This document shows positions 1-6,770 of a DNA stretch of 32,937 bases, in pieces; the first letter of the stretch is position 1, and every line of letters starts with the position of its first letter. A model generated the notes under the pieces. It had not been told where the DNA came from and searched no databases. It saw nothing but the letters and a program-made list of their open reading frames with translations. The translations under genes were made by a program, and so were the position numbers. Where the stretch lies: positions 1-32,937 of the forward strand of contig CAJXLO010000017.1 of NCBI GenBank assembly GCA_913056525.1, read 5' to 3'. The stretch is from an uncultured Psychroflexus sp. (lineage in GTDB: Bacteria; Bacteroidota; Bacteroidia; Flavobacteriales; Flavobacteriaceae).

Positions 1-2
1 AA

Positions 3-212
3 TATCTGAAAGCTTTTAAGTTCAAAACAAAAAAACCGTCAGGGAAATTTGGAGATGATCCAACAAGAGCCTATATAACAAGAACTTTTAAAAGATTCCT
101 AGAACATTTCAACTTTATAGAATTTGATAACGATCAACAATATTTATACGTAAGAAAGACTAAAAATTTTGATGAGTTAGTAAAAATAAGGAAGCATAAA
201 AACAGTTTGTAA
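3..212 (+). CDS. C-terminal end of an unidentified protein (partial)
   Basis: An open frame enters from the left edge and ends at a TAA at 210-212, giving 69 residues. The tail is rich in Lys, Phe and aromatic residues (for example YITRTFKRFLEHFNFIEFD) and could be a small helical or winged-helix-like domain, but I do not recognise a family. Codon use looks ordinary for the region. It lies about 220 bases upstream of the rplM promoter in the same direction and is probably a separate transcription unit. The start and most of the protein lie outside the window, so no function is assigned. Confidence 0.55.
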   Translation, partial: YLKAFKFKTKKPSGKFGDDPTRAYITRTFKRFLEHFNFIEFDNDQQYLYVRKTKNFDELVKIRKHKNSL

Positions 213-374
213 GTTATGTTCATATATGCTACAGATTATCGAAAATTCATTGATTTAATGAACAAGTATAAAAATTTCATTTTAAGTTGGGACCTTTTTT
301 TATAGACTTGAATTTGACCCAAACTTGTAAAGTGAACAAAAAAGATTGAACCAGCTTAGTTGCACCAATATCAG

Positions 375-396
375 TAAACACTTAAAATTGTGTTTA
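375..396 (+). other. Perfect 7-bp stem-loop in the gap upstream of rplM
   Basis: TAAACAC (375-381) pairs with GTGTTTA (390-396) around an 8-base loop. On the + strand it is followed by an A-run rather than a T-run, so it is not a clear intrinsic terminator for the upstream gene. It sits about 35 bases before the rplM -33 element. The remainder of the 213-432 gap is AT-rich and shows no gene; there is a T-run at about 295-302 without a convincing stem. Role unknown. Confidence 0.4.
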
Positions 397-432
397 TTCA
401 AAAAAACGTATACAATTAACTAGTCCATAAAC

Positions 433-462
433 TTGTTAAATAAAAATAATATTCTACATTTG
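433..462 (+). promoter_or_regulatory. Bacteroidota-type promoter of the rplM operon
   Basis: A TTG (433-435), a 19-base spacer and TAcaTTTG (455-462) match the -33/-7 consensus (TTG, 17-23 bases, TAnnTTTG) of the primary sigma factor in Bacteroidota. Transcription should start near 467-470, giving a leader of roughly 40 bases before the rplM start. Confidence 0.85.
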
Positions 463-506
463 CAAATCTGAAAAATACAGGTGTAAAACCTTTTAAAAAC
501 AAGGAT

Positions 507-962
507 TTGGATACTTTAAGTTATAAAACAACAATGGCAAACAAGGCTACGGTCGAGAAAGAATGGGTCGTAGTAGACGCAAAAGAAGAATCGTTAGGTC
601 GCGTTGCCTCCGTAGTGGCCAAACTACTAAGAGGTAAATATGAGCCTAACTTCACTCCTCATGTGGATTGTGGTAAGAATGTGATCATCTTGAACGCAAA
701 ACACATTAAACTTACAGGAAAAAAGTGGAATCAGAAAGAATATATTCGCTATACGGGTTATCCTGGTGGACAAAGAAGTATCCATGCCAATGACCTACAT
801 CAGAAGAACTCTACCAAGGTAGTTGAGAACGCCGTGAAAGGTATGTTGCCCAAGAACAAATTAGGGAGTTCCCTGTTCAACAATCTTAGAATATTTGCAG
901 AGGAAGAACATAATCTCCAAAGCGTGAAACCAAAATCAATTAACATCAAGGATCTAGTTTAA
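507..962 (+). CDS. rplM: 50S ribosomal protein L13 (uL13)
   Basis: L13 of the large ribosomal subunit, 151 aa as expected for the family. Recognisable segments are KEWVVVDA, LRGKYEPNFTPHVDCG, YTGYPGGQRS and GMLPKNKLG. The start is a TTG at 507. The N-terminus it yields, MDTLSYKT, is what flavobacterial L13 proteins normally carry from an ATG, so I prefer it over the in-frame ATG at 534. AAGG immediately precedes the TTG and may pair with CCTT at 489-492, so initiation could be controlled. The stop is followed directly by the rpsI ATG, so the two are co-transcribed and probably translationally coupled, as is usual for L13-S9. Confidence 0.97.
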   Translation: MDTLSYKTTMANKATVEKEWVVVDAKEESLGRVASVVAKLLRGKYEPNFTPHVDCGKNVIILNAKHIKLTGKKWNQKEYIRYTGYPGGQRSIHANDLHQKNSTKVVENAVKGMLPKNKLGSSLFNNLRIFAEEEHNLQSVKPKSINIKDLV

Positions 963-1349
963 ATGGAAACAATTCATAAGATAGGTAGAAGAAAAAAGTC
1001 AGTAGCTAGGATATATCTTAGTGAAGGTAAAGGCAATATTAAGGTCAACAACAAAAAACACGACGAGTACTTTACCACAGAACAACAAAAATATAAGATC
1101 CAGCAAACTTTCCTACTTACTAATACGGAGAACAAGTACGATGTACTGGTAAACGTACTGGGTGGAGGAAAAAGCGGTCAGGTCGAAGCGATCAGATTAG
1201 CGCTGGCCAGAGCTCTATGTGAAATAGATCCTGAAAACCGTGCATCCCTTAAGCCTGAAGGTTTATTAATGCGCGACCCAAGACAAGTAGAAAGAAAGAA
1301 ATATGGAAGGAAAAAGGCAAGAAAGCAATTCCAATTCTCAAAACGTTAA
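963..1349 (+). CDS. rpsI: 30S ribosomal protein S9 (uS9)
   Basis: S9 of the small ribosomal subunit, 128 aa. The N-terminal HKIGRRKKSVARIYL, the central GGGKSGQVEAIRLALARAL and the basic C-terminus (ERKKYGRKKARKQFQFSKR) whose tail reaches the P-site tRNA are all present. The ATG abuts the rplM stop codon with no spacer, so translation is likely coupled. It is followed by about 105 bases before rpsB that contain a structured leader. Confidence 0.98.
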   Translation: METIHKIGRRKKSVARIYLSEGKGNIKVNNKKHDEYFTTEQQKYKIQQTFLLTNTENKYDVLVNVLGGGKSGQVEAIRLALARALCEIDPENRASLKPEGLLMRDPRQVERKKYGRKKARKQFQFSKR

Positions 1350-1390
1350 TCATTTATTCATATAATTTCAAACCAGTAGTTTAGTATCTA

Positions 1391-1426
1391 AATCGTAGAG
1401 GCCAAGTCATTTGCCACTTTACGGTT
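1391..1426 (+). promoter_or_regulatory. Imperfect hairpin in the rpsB leader, candidate ribosomal-protein autoregulatory element
   Basis: In the 105-base gap between rpsI and rpsB, 1391-1399 pairs with 1418-1426 (nine pairs, two of them G-U). After a two-base bulge, GGC at 1400-1402 pairs with GCC at 1413-1415. Past a bulged C, AA at 1404-1405 pairs with TT at 1411-1412, closing a GTCAT loop. A smaller stem, TTTAG (1380-1384) with CTAAA (1388-1392), overlaps its foot and would be mutually exclusive with it. The structure ends 28 bases before the rpsB ATG. Feedback by S2, as known for other bacteria's rpsB leaders, is an inference; I cannot match it to a named RNA class. Confidence 0.45.
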
Positions 1427-1454
1427 GCGACTAAAGAACGTAAACGAAAAAACC

Positions 1455-2306
1455 ATGCAAGAACAAAAACCAGAGATCAAGGAACTATTAGATGCCGGTG
1501 TCCATTTTGGGCACTTGACCAGAAGGTGGAATCCAAATATGGCGCCTTACATTTATATGGAGCGCAATGGTATTCACATCATCAACCTCTATAAAACCAT
1601 TGCTAAACTGCAGGAAACCCAGGAAGCCTTAAAGAAGATCGCCGCCAGTGGAAGAAAGATCATGTTCGTCGCAACAAAAAAACAAGCGAAAGAAATCGTT
1701 GCCAATCACGCATCAGAAGCTAATATGCCATACATCACGGAAAGATGGCCAGGAGGAATGTTGACTAATTTCGTAACGATGAGAAGGTCCATCAAGAAGA
1801 TGAAATCCGTGGATAAAATGAAACAAGATGGTAGATTTGACTCTCTTTCCAAGAAAGAGAAATTACAGATCAATCGTATGCGTGACAAACTGGAAAAGAA
1901 CCTGGGCTCAATAGCTGATATGAACCGTCTGCCCGGCGCATTGTTCGTAGTTGACACCTTAAAAGAACATATTGCGGTGAGCGAGGCCAACAAGCTTAAC
2001 ATTCCAATATTTGCCCTGAACGACACCAACTCGAACCCTAAAGAAGTTGACTTTCCCATTCCTGCAAACGATGATGCTTCGAAATCGATCGAGGTCATGT
2101 TAAAACATGTAACCAGTGCTGTAAAAGAGGGTTTAACGGAACGCGAGGAAATGAAAGCCCAGAAAAAGGCCGAAGAAGAAAAGCGAAAAGCGGAGCAGCA
2201 GGAGAAAAAAGCCAAGCAGGAAAAGGAAAAAGCAGAAGCTAAGCAAAAAGAGACTAAAGCGCCAGAAGCTTCATCCGGAACAGAAAAAGACCAAAACGAA
2301 AAATAA
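1455..2306 (+). CDS. rpsB: 30S ribosomal protein S2 (uS2)
   Basis: S2 of the small subunit, 283 aa from the ATG at 1455. The family hallmarks are near the N-terminus: LLDAGVHFGHLTRRWNPNMA followed by PYIYMERNGIHIINL, then ERWPGGMLTNF and LPGALFVVDT. An upstream in-frame TTG at 1425 would add ten residues not seen in S2 proteins and would run into the leader hairpin, so I reject it. The last 50 or so residues form a highly charged K/E/A/Q-rich extension, probably a helix or coiled coil, of the kind common in Bacteroidota S2. It is followed 21 bases later by tsf, the conserved rpsB-tsf pair. Confidence 0.97.
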   Translation: MQEQKPEIKELLDAGVHFGHLTRRWNPNMAPYIYMERNGIHIINLYKTIAKLQETQEALKKIAASGRKIMFVATKKQAKEIVANHASEANMPYITERWPGGMLTNFVTMRRSIKKMKSVDKMKQDGRFDSLSKKEKLQINRMRDKLEKNLGSIADMNRLPGALFVVDTLKEHIAVSEANKLNIPIFALNDTNSNPKEVDFPIPANDDASKSIEVMLKHVTSAVKEGLTEREEMKAQKKAEEEKRKAEQQEKKAKQEKEKAEAKQKETKAPEASSGTEKDQNEK

Positions 2307-2327
2307 CTTAAAACCACATTCATAAAA

Positions 2328-3152
2328 ATGGGAAAAATAGCTGCAGCTGATGTTAAAAAACTAAGAAATCAAACCGGTGCTGGAATGATGGATTGCAAGA
2401 AAGCTCTCTCAGAAACCGATGGAAATTTTGATCAGGCCATTGAAGTATTAAGGAAAAAAGGCCAAAAAGTAGCCGCTAAACGTGCTGATAGAGAGTCATC
2501 AGAAGGTGTCACCATTGCAAGAGCAAGCGACGACCGAAAAAAAGGAATCGTACTTTCTTTGAATTGTGAAACAGATTTTGTTGCTAAGAACGAAGATTTC
2601 ATAAAGCTATCTACACAATTAGCAGACCTTGCACTTAAGGTGAATTCCAGGGAAGAGCTCCTAAAAAGTAATTTCGATACGATTAGCGTTGAAGAAAAAC
2701 TCACCGAACAGACAGGCGTTATAGGTGAAAAAATAGAAATTGGTGATTTTAGGGTCCTGGAAGCAGAATACGTAGGTTATTACATACACGCTAATAACAA
2801 GATCGCTGTTGTCGCTGGACTTTCTAAAGCTGTTGATGATGCAGAGGAAGCCGCGAAAGAAGTTGCGATGCAGGCCGCTGCGATGAATCCTTTAGCATTG
2901 AACGAGGACCAGATACCTCAGGATGTTGTAGAAAAGGAAATAGAGATCGCCAAAGATACGTTAAGGGAAGAAGGTAAGCCTGAAGAAATGCTAGACAAGA
3001 TCGCACAAGGAAAATTGAAAAGGTATTTCAAGGACAACACACTTGTGAACATGGCCTATATCAAAGATAACAAGAAAAGTTTAAGCGATTTTATCAAGAC
3101 TTATGATAAAGAATTGAGCATTACAGGATTTGAACGTGTTTCTCTGGTATAG
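2328..3152 (+). CDS. tsf: Translation elongation factor Ts
   Basis: EF-Ts, the GDP/GTP exchange factor for EF-Tu, 274 aa. The N-terminal UBA-like domain with VKKLRNQTGAGMMDCKKAL is followed by the core with LNCETDFVAKNEDF (the TDFV motif contacts EF-Tu) and the C-terminal VVEKEIEIAKDTLREEGKPE segment. The ATG is preceded by CATAAAA, an A-rich context with no Shine-Dalgarno, typical of flavobacteria. It lies directly after rpsB and is the last gene before a strong terminator, so rplM-rpsI-rpsB-tsf probably forms one transcription unit. Confidence 0.97.
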   Translation: MGKIAAADVKKLRNQTGAGMMDCKKALSETDGNFDQAIEVLRKKGQKVAAKRADRESSEGVTIARASDDRKKGIVLSLNCETDFVAKNEDFIKLSTQLADLALKVNSREELLKSNFDTISVEEKLTEQTGVIGEKIEIGDFRVLEAEYVGYYIHANNKIAVVAGLSKAVDDAEEAAKEVAMQAAAMNPLALNEDQIPQDVVEKEIEIAKDTLREEGKPEEMLDKIAQGKLKRYFKDNTLVNMAYIKDNKKSLSDFIKTYDKELSITGFERVSLV

Positions 3153-3179
3153 ACCCTATGATTAAACGATACACGAATA

Positions 3180-3211
3180 CCATCCTGAATAAGTATCAGG
3201 ATGGTTTTTTT
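3180..3211 (+). terminator. Intrinsic terminator after tsf
   Basis: CCATCCTGA (3180-3188) pairs perfectly with TCAGGATGG (3196-3204) around a 7-base loop and is followed by a run of seven T (3205-3211). This closes the rplM-tsf operon ahead of the pyrH promoter. Confidence 0.92.
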
Positions 3212-3240
3212 ATGTCTATTCTTTAAATCGATAATATGGC

Positions 3241-3248
3241 TATATTTG
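3241..3248 (+). promoter_or_regulatory. -7 element of the pyrH-frr promoter
   Basis: TAtaTTTG at 3241-3248 fits the Bacteroidota -7 consensus exactly and lies 21 bases before the pyrH ATG, just after the tsf terminator. No good TTG is found at the expected -33 distance, so the promoter may be weaker or depend on the -7 element alone. Confidence 0.65.
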
Positions 3249-3269
3249 TAAAACGACAAAAATACATCC

Positions 3270-3977
3270 ATGCATTATAAGCGTATTCTCTTAAAACTAT
3301 CTGGCGAGGCCCTTATGGGTAATAGAAAGTACGGTATCGACCCAGAAAGGTTGAGCGATTATGCTCAGGAGATAAAAAGAGTGGTCGATCAGGGAGTAGA
3401 AGTAGCCATAGTGATAGGTGGAGGAAATATATTCCGTGGTATTGCCGGAGCAAGTAAAGGTATGGACCGCGTTCAGGGTGATCATATGGGTATGTTAGCC
3501 ACGGTCATCAATTCACTGGCATTACAAAGTGCCTGTGAGAACGAAGGAATACAAACCAGGGTCCAAACAGCCATTGACATAGATGAAGTAGCTGAACCTT
3601 TTATCAGAAGAAAGGCATTAAGACATCTTGAAAAAGGTCGTGTTGTCATCTTTGGTGGTGGAACCGGTAATCCTTATTTCACAACGGATTCTGCTGCGGT
3701 ACTTCGAGCCATAGAGATCCAGGCCGATGTTATTTTAAAAGGAACAAGAGTAGATGGTATCTATACCGATGATCCGGAAAGGAACCAGGAAGCCACAAAA
3801 TTTGATTTCATTTCTTTTGATGATGTATTACAAAAAGGACTTAAGGTGATGGATACGACCGCATTCACTTTAAGCCATGAGAATGAACTGCCGATCATCG
3901 TTTTTGATATGAACAAAAAAGATAACCTCCAAAAGGTCGTCTTAGGAGAACAAATAGGAACAAAAGTAAATCTATAA
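3270..3977 (+). CDS. pyrH: Uridylate kinase (UMP kinase)
   Basis: Hexameric bacterial UMP kinase of the amino-acid-kinase superfamily, which phosphorylates UMP to UDP in pyrimidine nucleotide synthesis. It is 235 aa, normal length. Motifs are [11 protein letters not shown] at the N-terminus, [23 protein letters not shown] (UMP site) and [13 protein letters not shown] (ATP site). It has its own -7 element and is followed after 10 bases by frr, an order conserved in many bacteria. Confidence 0.97.
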   Translation: MHYKRILLKLSGEALMGNRKYGIDPERLSDYAQEIKRVVDQGVEVAIVIGGGNIFRGIAGASKGMDRVQGDHMGMLATVINSLALQSACENEGIQTRVQTAIDIDEVAEPFIRRKALRHLEKGRVVIFGGGTGNPYFTTDSAAVLRAIEIQADVILKGTRVDGIYTDDPERNQEATKFDFISFDDVLQKGLKVMDTTAFTLSHENELPIIVFDMNKKDNLQKVVLGEQIGTKVNL

Positions 3978-3987
3978 ATAAAAAGAC

Positions 3988-4542
3988 ATGAGCGAAGAAG
4001 TTGATATTATCCTGGAATCTACGGAGGAAGATATGAAAAAAGCATTGACCCATTTAGAGAAACAATTAAGGAACATCCGTGCCGGAAAAGCAAACCCTTC
4101 CATGTTAGAACCCGTAAAAGTAGAATATTACGGCATGATGACACCGCTGAACCAGGTAGCGAACGTGAGTGCACCAGATGGAAGAACACTTATTATCCAG
4201 CCTTTTGAAAAATCAATGATAGGTGGTATTGAAAAGGGGATAATGGATGCTAACTTAGGATTCAACCCTACAAATAATGGTGATAATGTAATCATTAACG
4301 TTCCACAGCTCACCGAAGATAGAAGAAAAGAACTGAGCAAACAGGTGAAATCAGAAGCTGAAGAAGCAAAAATAGGCGTGAGAAATAACAGACGATCCGC
4401 GAATAATGAACTCAAAGAACTCGATATTTCTGAAGATGAGCTCAACGATGCAGAAGATAAGGTCCAAAAATTAACCGATAAATACACGGCTAAGGTCGAT
4501 GATATCTTTGAACACAAAAAGGAAGAAATCATGACCGTTTGA
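3988..4542 (+). CDS. frr: Ribosome recycling factor
   Basis: RRF, 184 aa. With EF-G it splits post-termination ribosomes. Diagnostic stretches are LRNIRAGKANPSMLEPVKVEYYG, PDGRTLIIQPFE and the C-terminal LTEDRRKELSKQVKSEAEEAKI, together covering the long three-helix bundle and the small domain. It is encoded directly after pyrH. The TGA stop is overlapped by a TTG of the next frame, but the more credible start of the next gene lies 27 bases downstream of the frr stop. Confidence 0.97.
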   Translation: MSEEVDIILESTEEDMKKALTHLEKQLRNIRAGKANPSMLEPVKVEYYGMMTPLNQVANVSAPDGRTLIIQPFEKSMIGGIEKGIMDANLGFNPTNNGDNVIINVPQLTEDRRKELSKQVKSEAEEAKIGVRNNRRSANNELKELDISEDELNDAEDKVQKLTDKYTAKVDDIFEHKKEEIMTV

Positions 4543-4568
4543 TATTGCTCGCTTATCTCCTGATCCAA

Positions 4569-6713
4569 TTGAAAAACCTCTCTTATATCACATTGTTTTG
4601 CTTGTTGCTCTCTACAGGCAGATCATTTTCTTATGATTCCCCAAATCAAGTGAAGGATTCAACTGATGCAAAGGAGATCATCAGAATGGTGGTACATAAT
4701 GCCAGCGATAATCATCTTCCTGATAAGGATAGGCCAATTTACTTCAAATCCCATTATAAGGTCAACATCAGCCCCAGATTTTCAGGTCAGGACATTGACC
4801 GGTCAAAGATCTTCTACTCGGAAAGGATCAGTGATCATCTATTTAAACATAAGTATCAATTGAACGAAAAGATCATCGACCAGCGTACCTTAGGTTTTGA
4901 ACAGCCACTGAACGAGGTCCTGGCCACGAAGATATTCAGCTTTAATTGGTTCAGGAGCGATTTTGTCTTCTTTAATGAAACCTATGCCAGTCCATTGTCG
5001 TTAAGCAATATGGGAAAATATACGTATCAACTCGTTGCATCAAGAAAGGATGTTTATATCATACGGTTTAGCTCAAATAGAAAAGGCAATTTCCTCAAGG
5101 GAAATTTGACCATCGATAAAAAAGACCATGCCATAAAGCACATATCCATTCAGCATGATAAAAGGATCAAGATATTAGGTAGTTTTAGATATGAATACAA
5201 GGCCTCCTTAGAAAAATGGATGCCAATAGATTATTTCTTACAGATGAAACCTGGGAAAGGAGGAAAACGGTTTGCTGTATTCAGCGGTCTTATCGATCTG
5301 GGGTTACTTCAAAAGAAAAGTAGTCTATCCGATGAAGAGACCAGAAGTCTTACAGCATCCATCCGATATTTTGATCATCAGAAGAGACCGAATCAAGCGC
5401 AAGGTCAGGATTATCATATAAGTCTTACCGATAGCACGGATACGAAGAACTTTAAAAAGGTAAGTAAGCTCAACTACACAGATGAAGAAGAAAAGTTGAT
5501 AAGGGACTTTGATAGTGTGAACCTTAGCGAAAAAGTTAAAAATAACATCTATCGGGTAACAAGGGTGAATGATGGTTTTCTGCCCGTAAATTTATGGAAC
5601 ATTGACCTAAAGACACTTATCAAAGTCAACAATTTTGAAGGCTTAAGACTTGGGTTTGGCGGTCAGACCAACTCAAGGTTATCTAAACGGTTCAGGTTGG
5701 GCGGTTATACAGCCTATGGTACTAAAGATGAGAATATTAAGTTCGGCATTAATACCCAGTTCAAGGTAGATAAGGACAAGAATACCTGGTTAAAACTAAA
5801 TTATACGGATGATGTGCGGGAAGTAGGGAACACTTCCTATTTGACAGATGAACGAGTTTATTCGCTATTCGAACCTCGATTGGTAAACATCATCTTTTTT
5901 TACAAAGAGCGATCTTCCGCTATAAGACTACAAAGTAGATTACTTCCCAGGTTGTTGTCAGACTTTAGGATATCTTACGATCAGATAGAGACCACATCTG
6001 ATTATAGGTTCCTGTTAAACAATAGGTCCATCGCTTATTATAACCTGAACAAATATCAAACAAGTCTTAGATGGATGCCCAACAATAAATACCTTTTAGC
6101 TAATCAAAAAGTAAATGAAGTAAGTAAGCGATCACCCTTCTTATCCCTACAGCTCACACAAGCTTTTGGCGGAGATGTTGGAATAGATGATTTCTCCTTC
6201 ACGAAGATCAACTTTAAGGTGAACTATATCAAAAACTGGTATAGTGGAGCGAAAACCGATGTTCTACTAGAATCCAATTTAGCTTTGGGTGATGTTCCTT
6301 TAACCCACGCTTATCATGCTTTTCCTAATAATCCAGTTAAAGGTAAGCTCATAGAACGGTTTTCTGTTGCCGGCGTAAAGAGTTTTGAAACGATGTTCTT
6401 TAATGAGTTTTTCTCTACGCGATTAGCATTTCTACATTTCAAACATCAGCTGAGACCATTCCACATATCCGATGCGATCCAACCAGAACTGGTGTTCATT
6501 TCCCGGCATGGCATTGGGGATTTCAAGGACCGCGAGAACCATCAAGGTGTGAATTTTTCTACCATGGATAAAGGTTTTAATGAAGTTGGCCTGGAGCTTA
6601 ATAAGATATATGCCGGATTCGGTTTAAGCTTTGCCTATAGATATGGAGCATATCATCTACCGGACCTTAAGGATAATTTATCTTTCAAGTTCACTTTTTA
6701 CTTTAACATTTAG
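4569..6713 (+). CDS. DUF5686 family outer-membrane protein
   Basis: Predicted exported protein, 714 aa from a TTG at 4569, which gives a classic signal peptide (MKNLSYITLFCLLLS followed by a TGRSFS cleavage region). TTG codons at 4539 and 4545 are alternatives that would lengthen the n-region. The mature protein begins with IIRMVVHNASDNHLP and continues with a Y/F-rich region (IFYSERISDHLF, FFNETYASPLSL) typical of the DUF5686 family. The last 300 or so residues alternate polar and aromatic residues and end in FKFTFYFNI, consistent with a beta-barrel closing on an aromatic strand. It lacks the carboxypeptidase-regulatory-like domain that precedes DUF5686 in many relatives. Function is unknown; placement after frr and before an MMPL exporter recurs in flavobacteria. 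Confidence 0.8.
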   Translation: MKNLSYITLFCLLLSTGRSFSYDSPNQVKDSTDAKEIIRMVVHNASDNHLPDKDRPIYFKSHYKVNISPRFSGQDIDRSKIFYSERISDHLFKHKYQLNEKIIDQRTLGFEQPLNEVLATKIFSFNWFRSDFVFFNETYASPLSLSNMGKYTYQLVASRKDVYIIRFSSNRKGNFLKGNLTIDKKDHAIKHISIQHDKRIKILGSFRYEYKASLEKWMPIDYFLQMKPGKGGKRFAVFSGLIDLGLLQKKSSLSDEETRSLTASIRYFDHQKRPNQAQGQDYHISLTDSTDTKNFKKVSKLNYTDEEEKLIRDFDSVNLSEKVKNNIYRVTRVNDGFLPVNLWNIDLKTLIKVNNFEGLRLGFGGQTNSRLSKRFRLGGYTAYGTKDENIKFGINTQFKVDKDKNTWLKLNYTDDVREVGNTSYLTDERVYSLFEPRLVNIIFFYKERSSAIRLQSRLLPRLLSDFRISYDQIETTSDYRFLLNNRSIAYYNLNKYQTSLRWMPNNKYLLANQKVNEVSKRSPFLSLQLTQAFGGDVGIDDFSFTKINFKVNYIKNWYSGAKTDVLLESNLALGDVPLTHAYHAFPNNPVKGKLIERFSVAGVKSFETMFFNEFFSTRLAFLHFKHQLRPFHISDAIQPELVFISRHGIGDFKDRENHQGVNFSTMDKGFNEVGLELNKIYAGFGLSFAYRYGAYHLPDLKDNLSFKFTFYFNI

Positions 6714-6745
6714 GAACGAAAGGACATTATGCGATTGAGGTTTTT

Positions 6746-6753
6746 TACATTTG
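6746..6753 (+). promoter_or_regulatory. Possible -7 element before the MMPL exporter gene
   Basis: TAcaTTTG at 6746-6753 is an exact -7 consensus, 17 bases before the ATG, in the 57-base gap after the DUF5686 gene. The nearest TTG (6735-6737) leaves only 8 bases, too close for a -33 box, so the call rests on the -7 element alone. Confidence 0.5.
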
Positions 6754-6770
6754 CAACTTTATAATTCCAC

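Noticed and set aside
213-432. Possible small RNA or terminator in the gap before rplM
   Set aside because: The T-run at about 295-302 has no convincing stem and the 375-396 hairpin has no T-run; I see no promoter that would drive a separate RNA.
1425-1454. N-terminal extension of rpsB from the TTG at 1425
   Set aside because: The added residues do not resemble S2 and the start would lie in the leader hairpin; the ATG at 1455 gives the expected N-terminus.
1706-2323. 205-aa open frame on the minus strand under rpsB
   Set aside because: It is Ser/Phe/Cys-rich low-complexity sequence, the mirror of a K/E-rich gene, and rpsB is certain.
4128-4568. 146-aa minus-strand open frame under frr
   Set aside because: It is a Ser/Leu-rich antisense shadow of frr with no recognisable domain.
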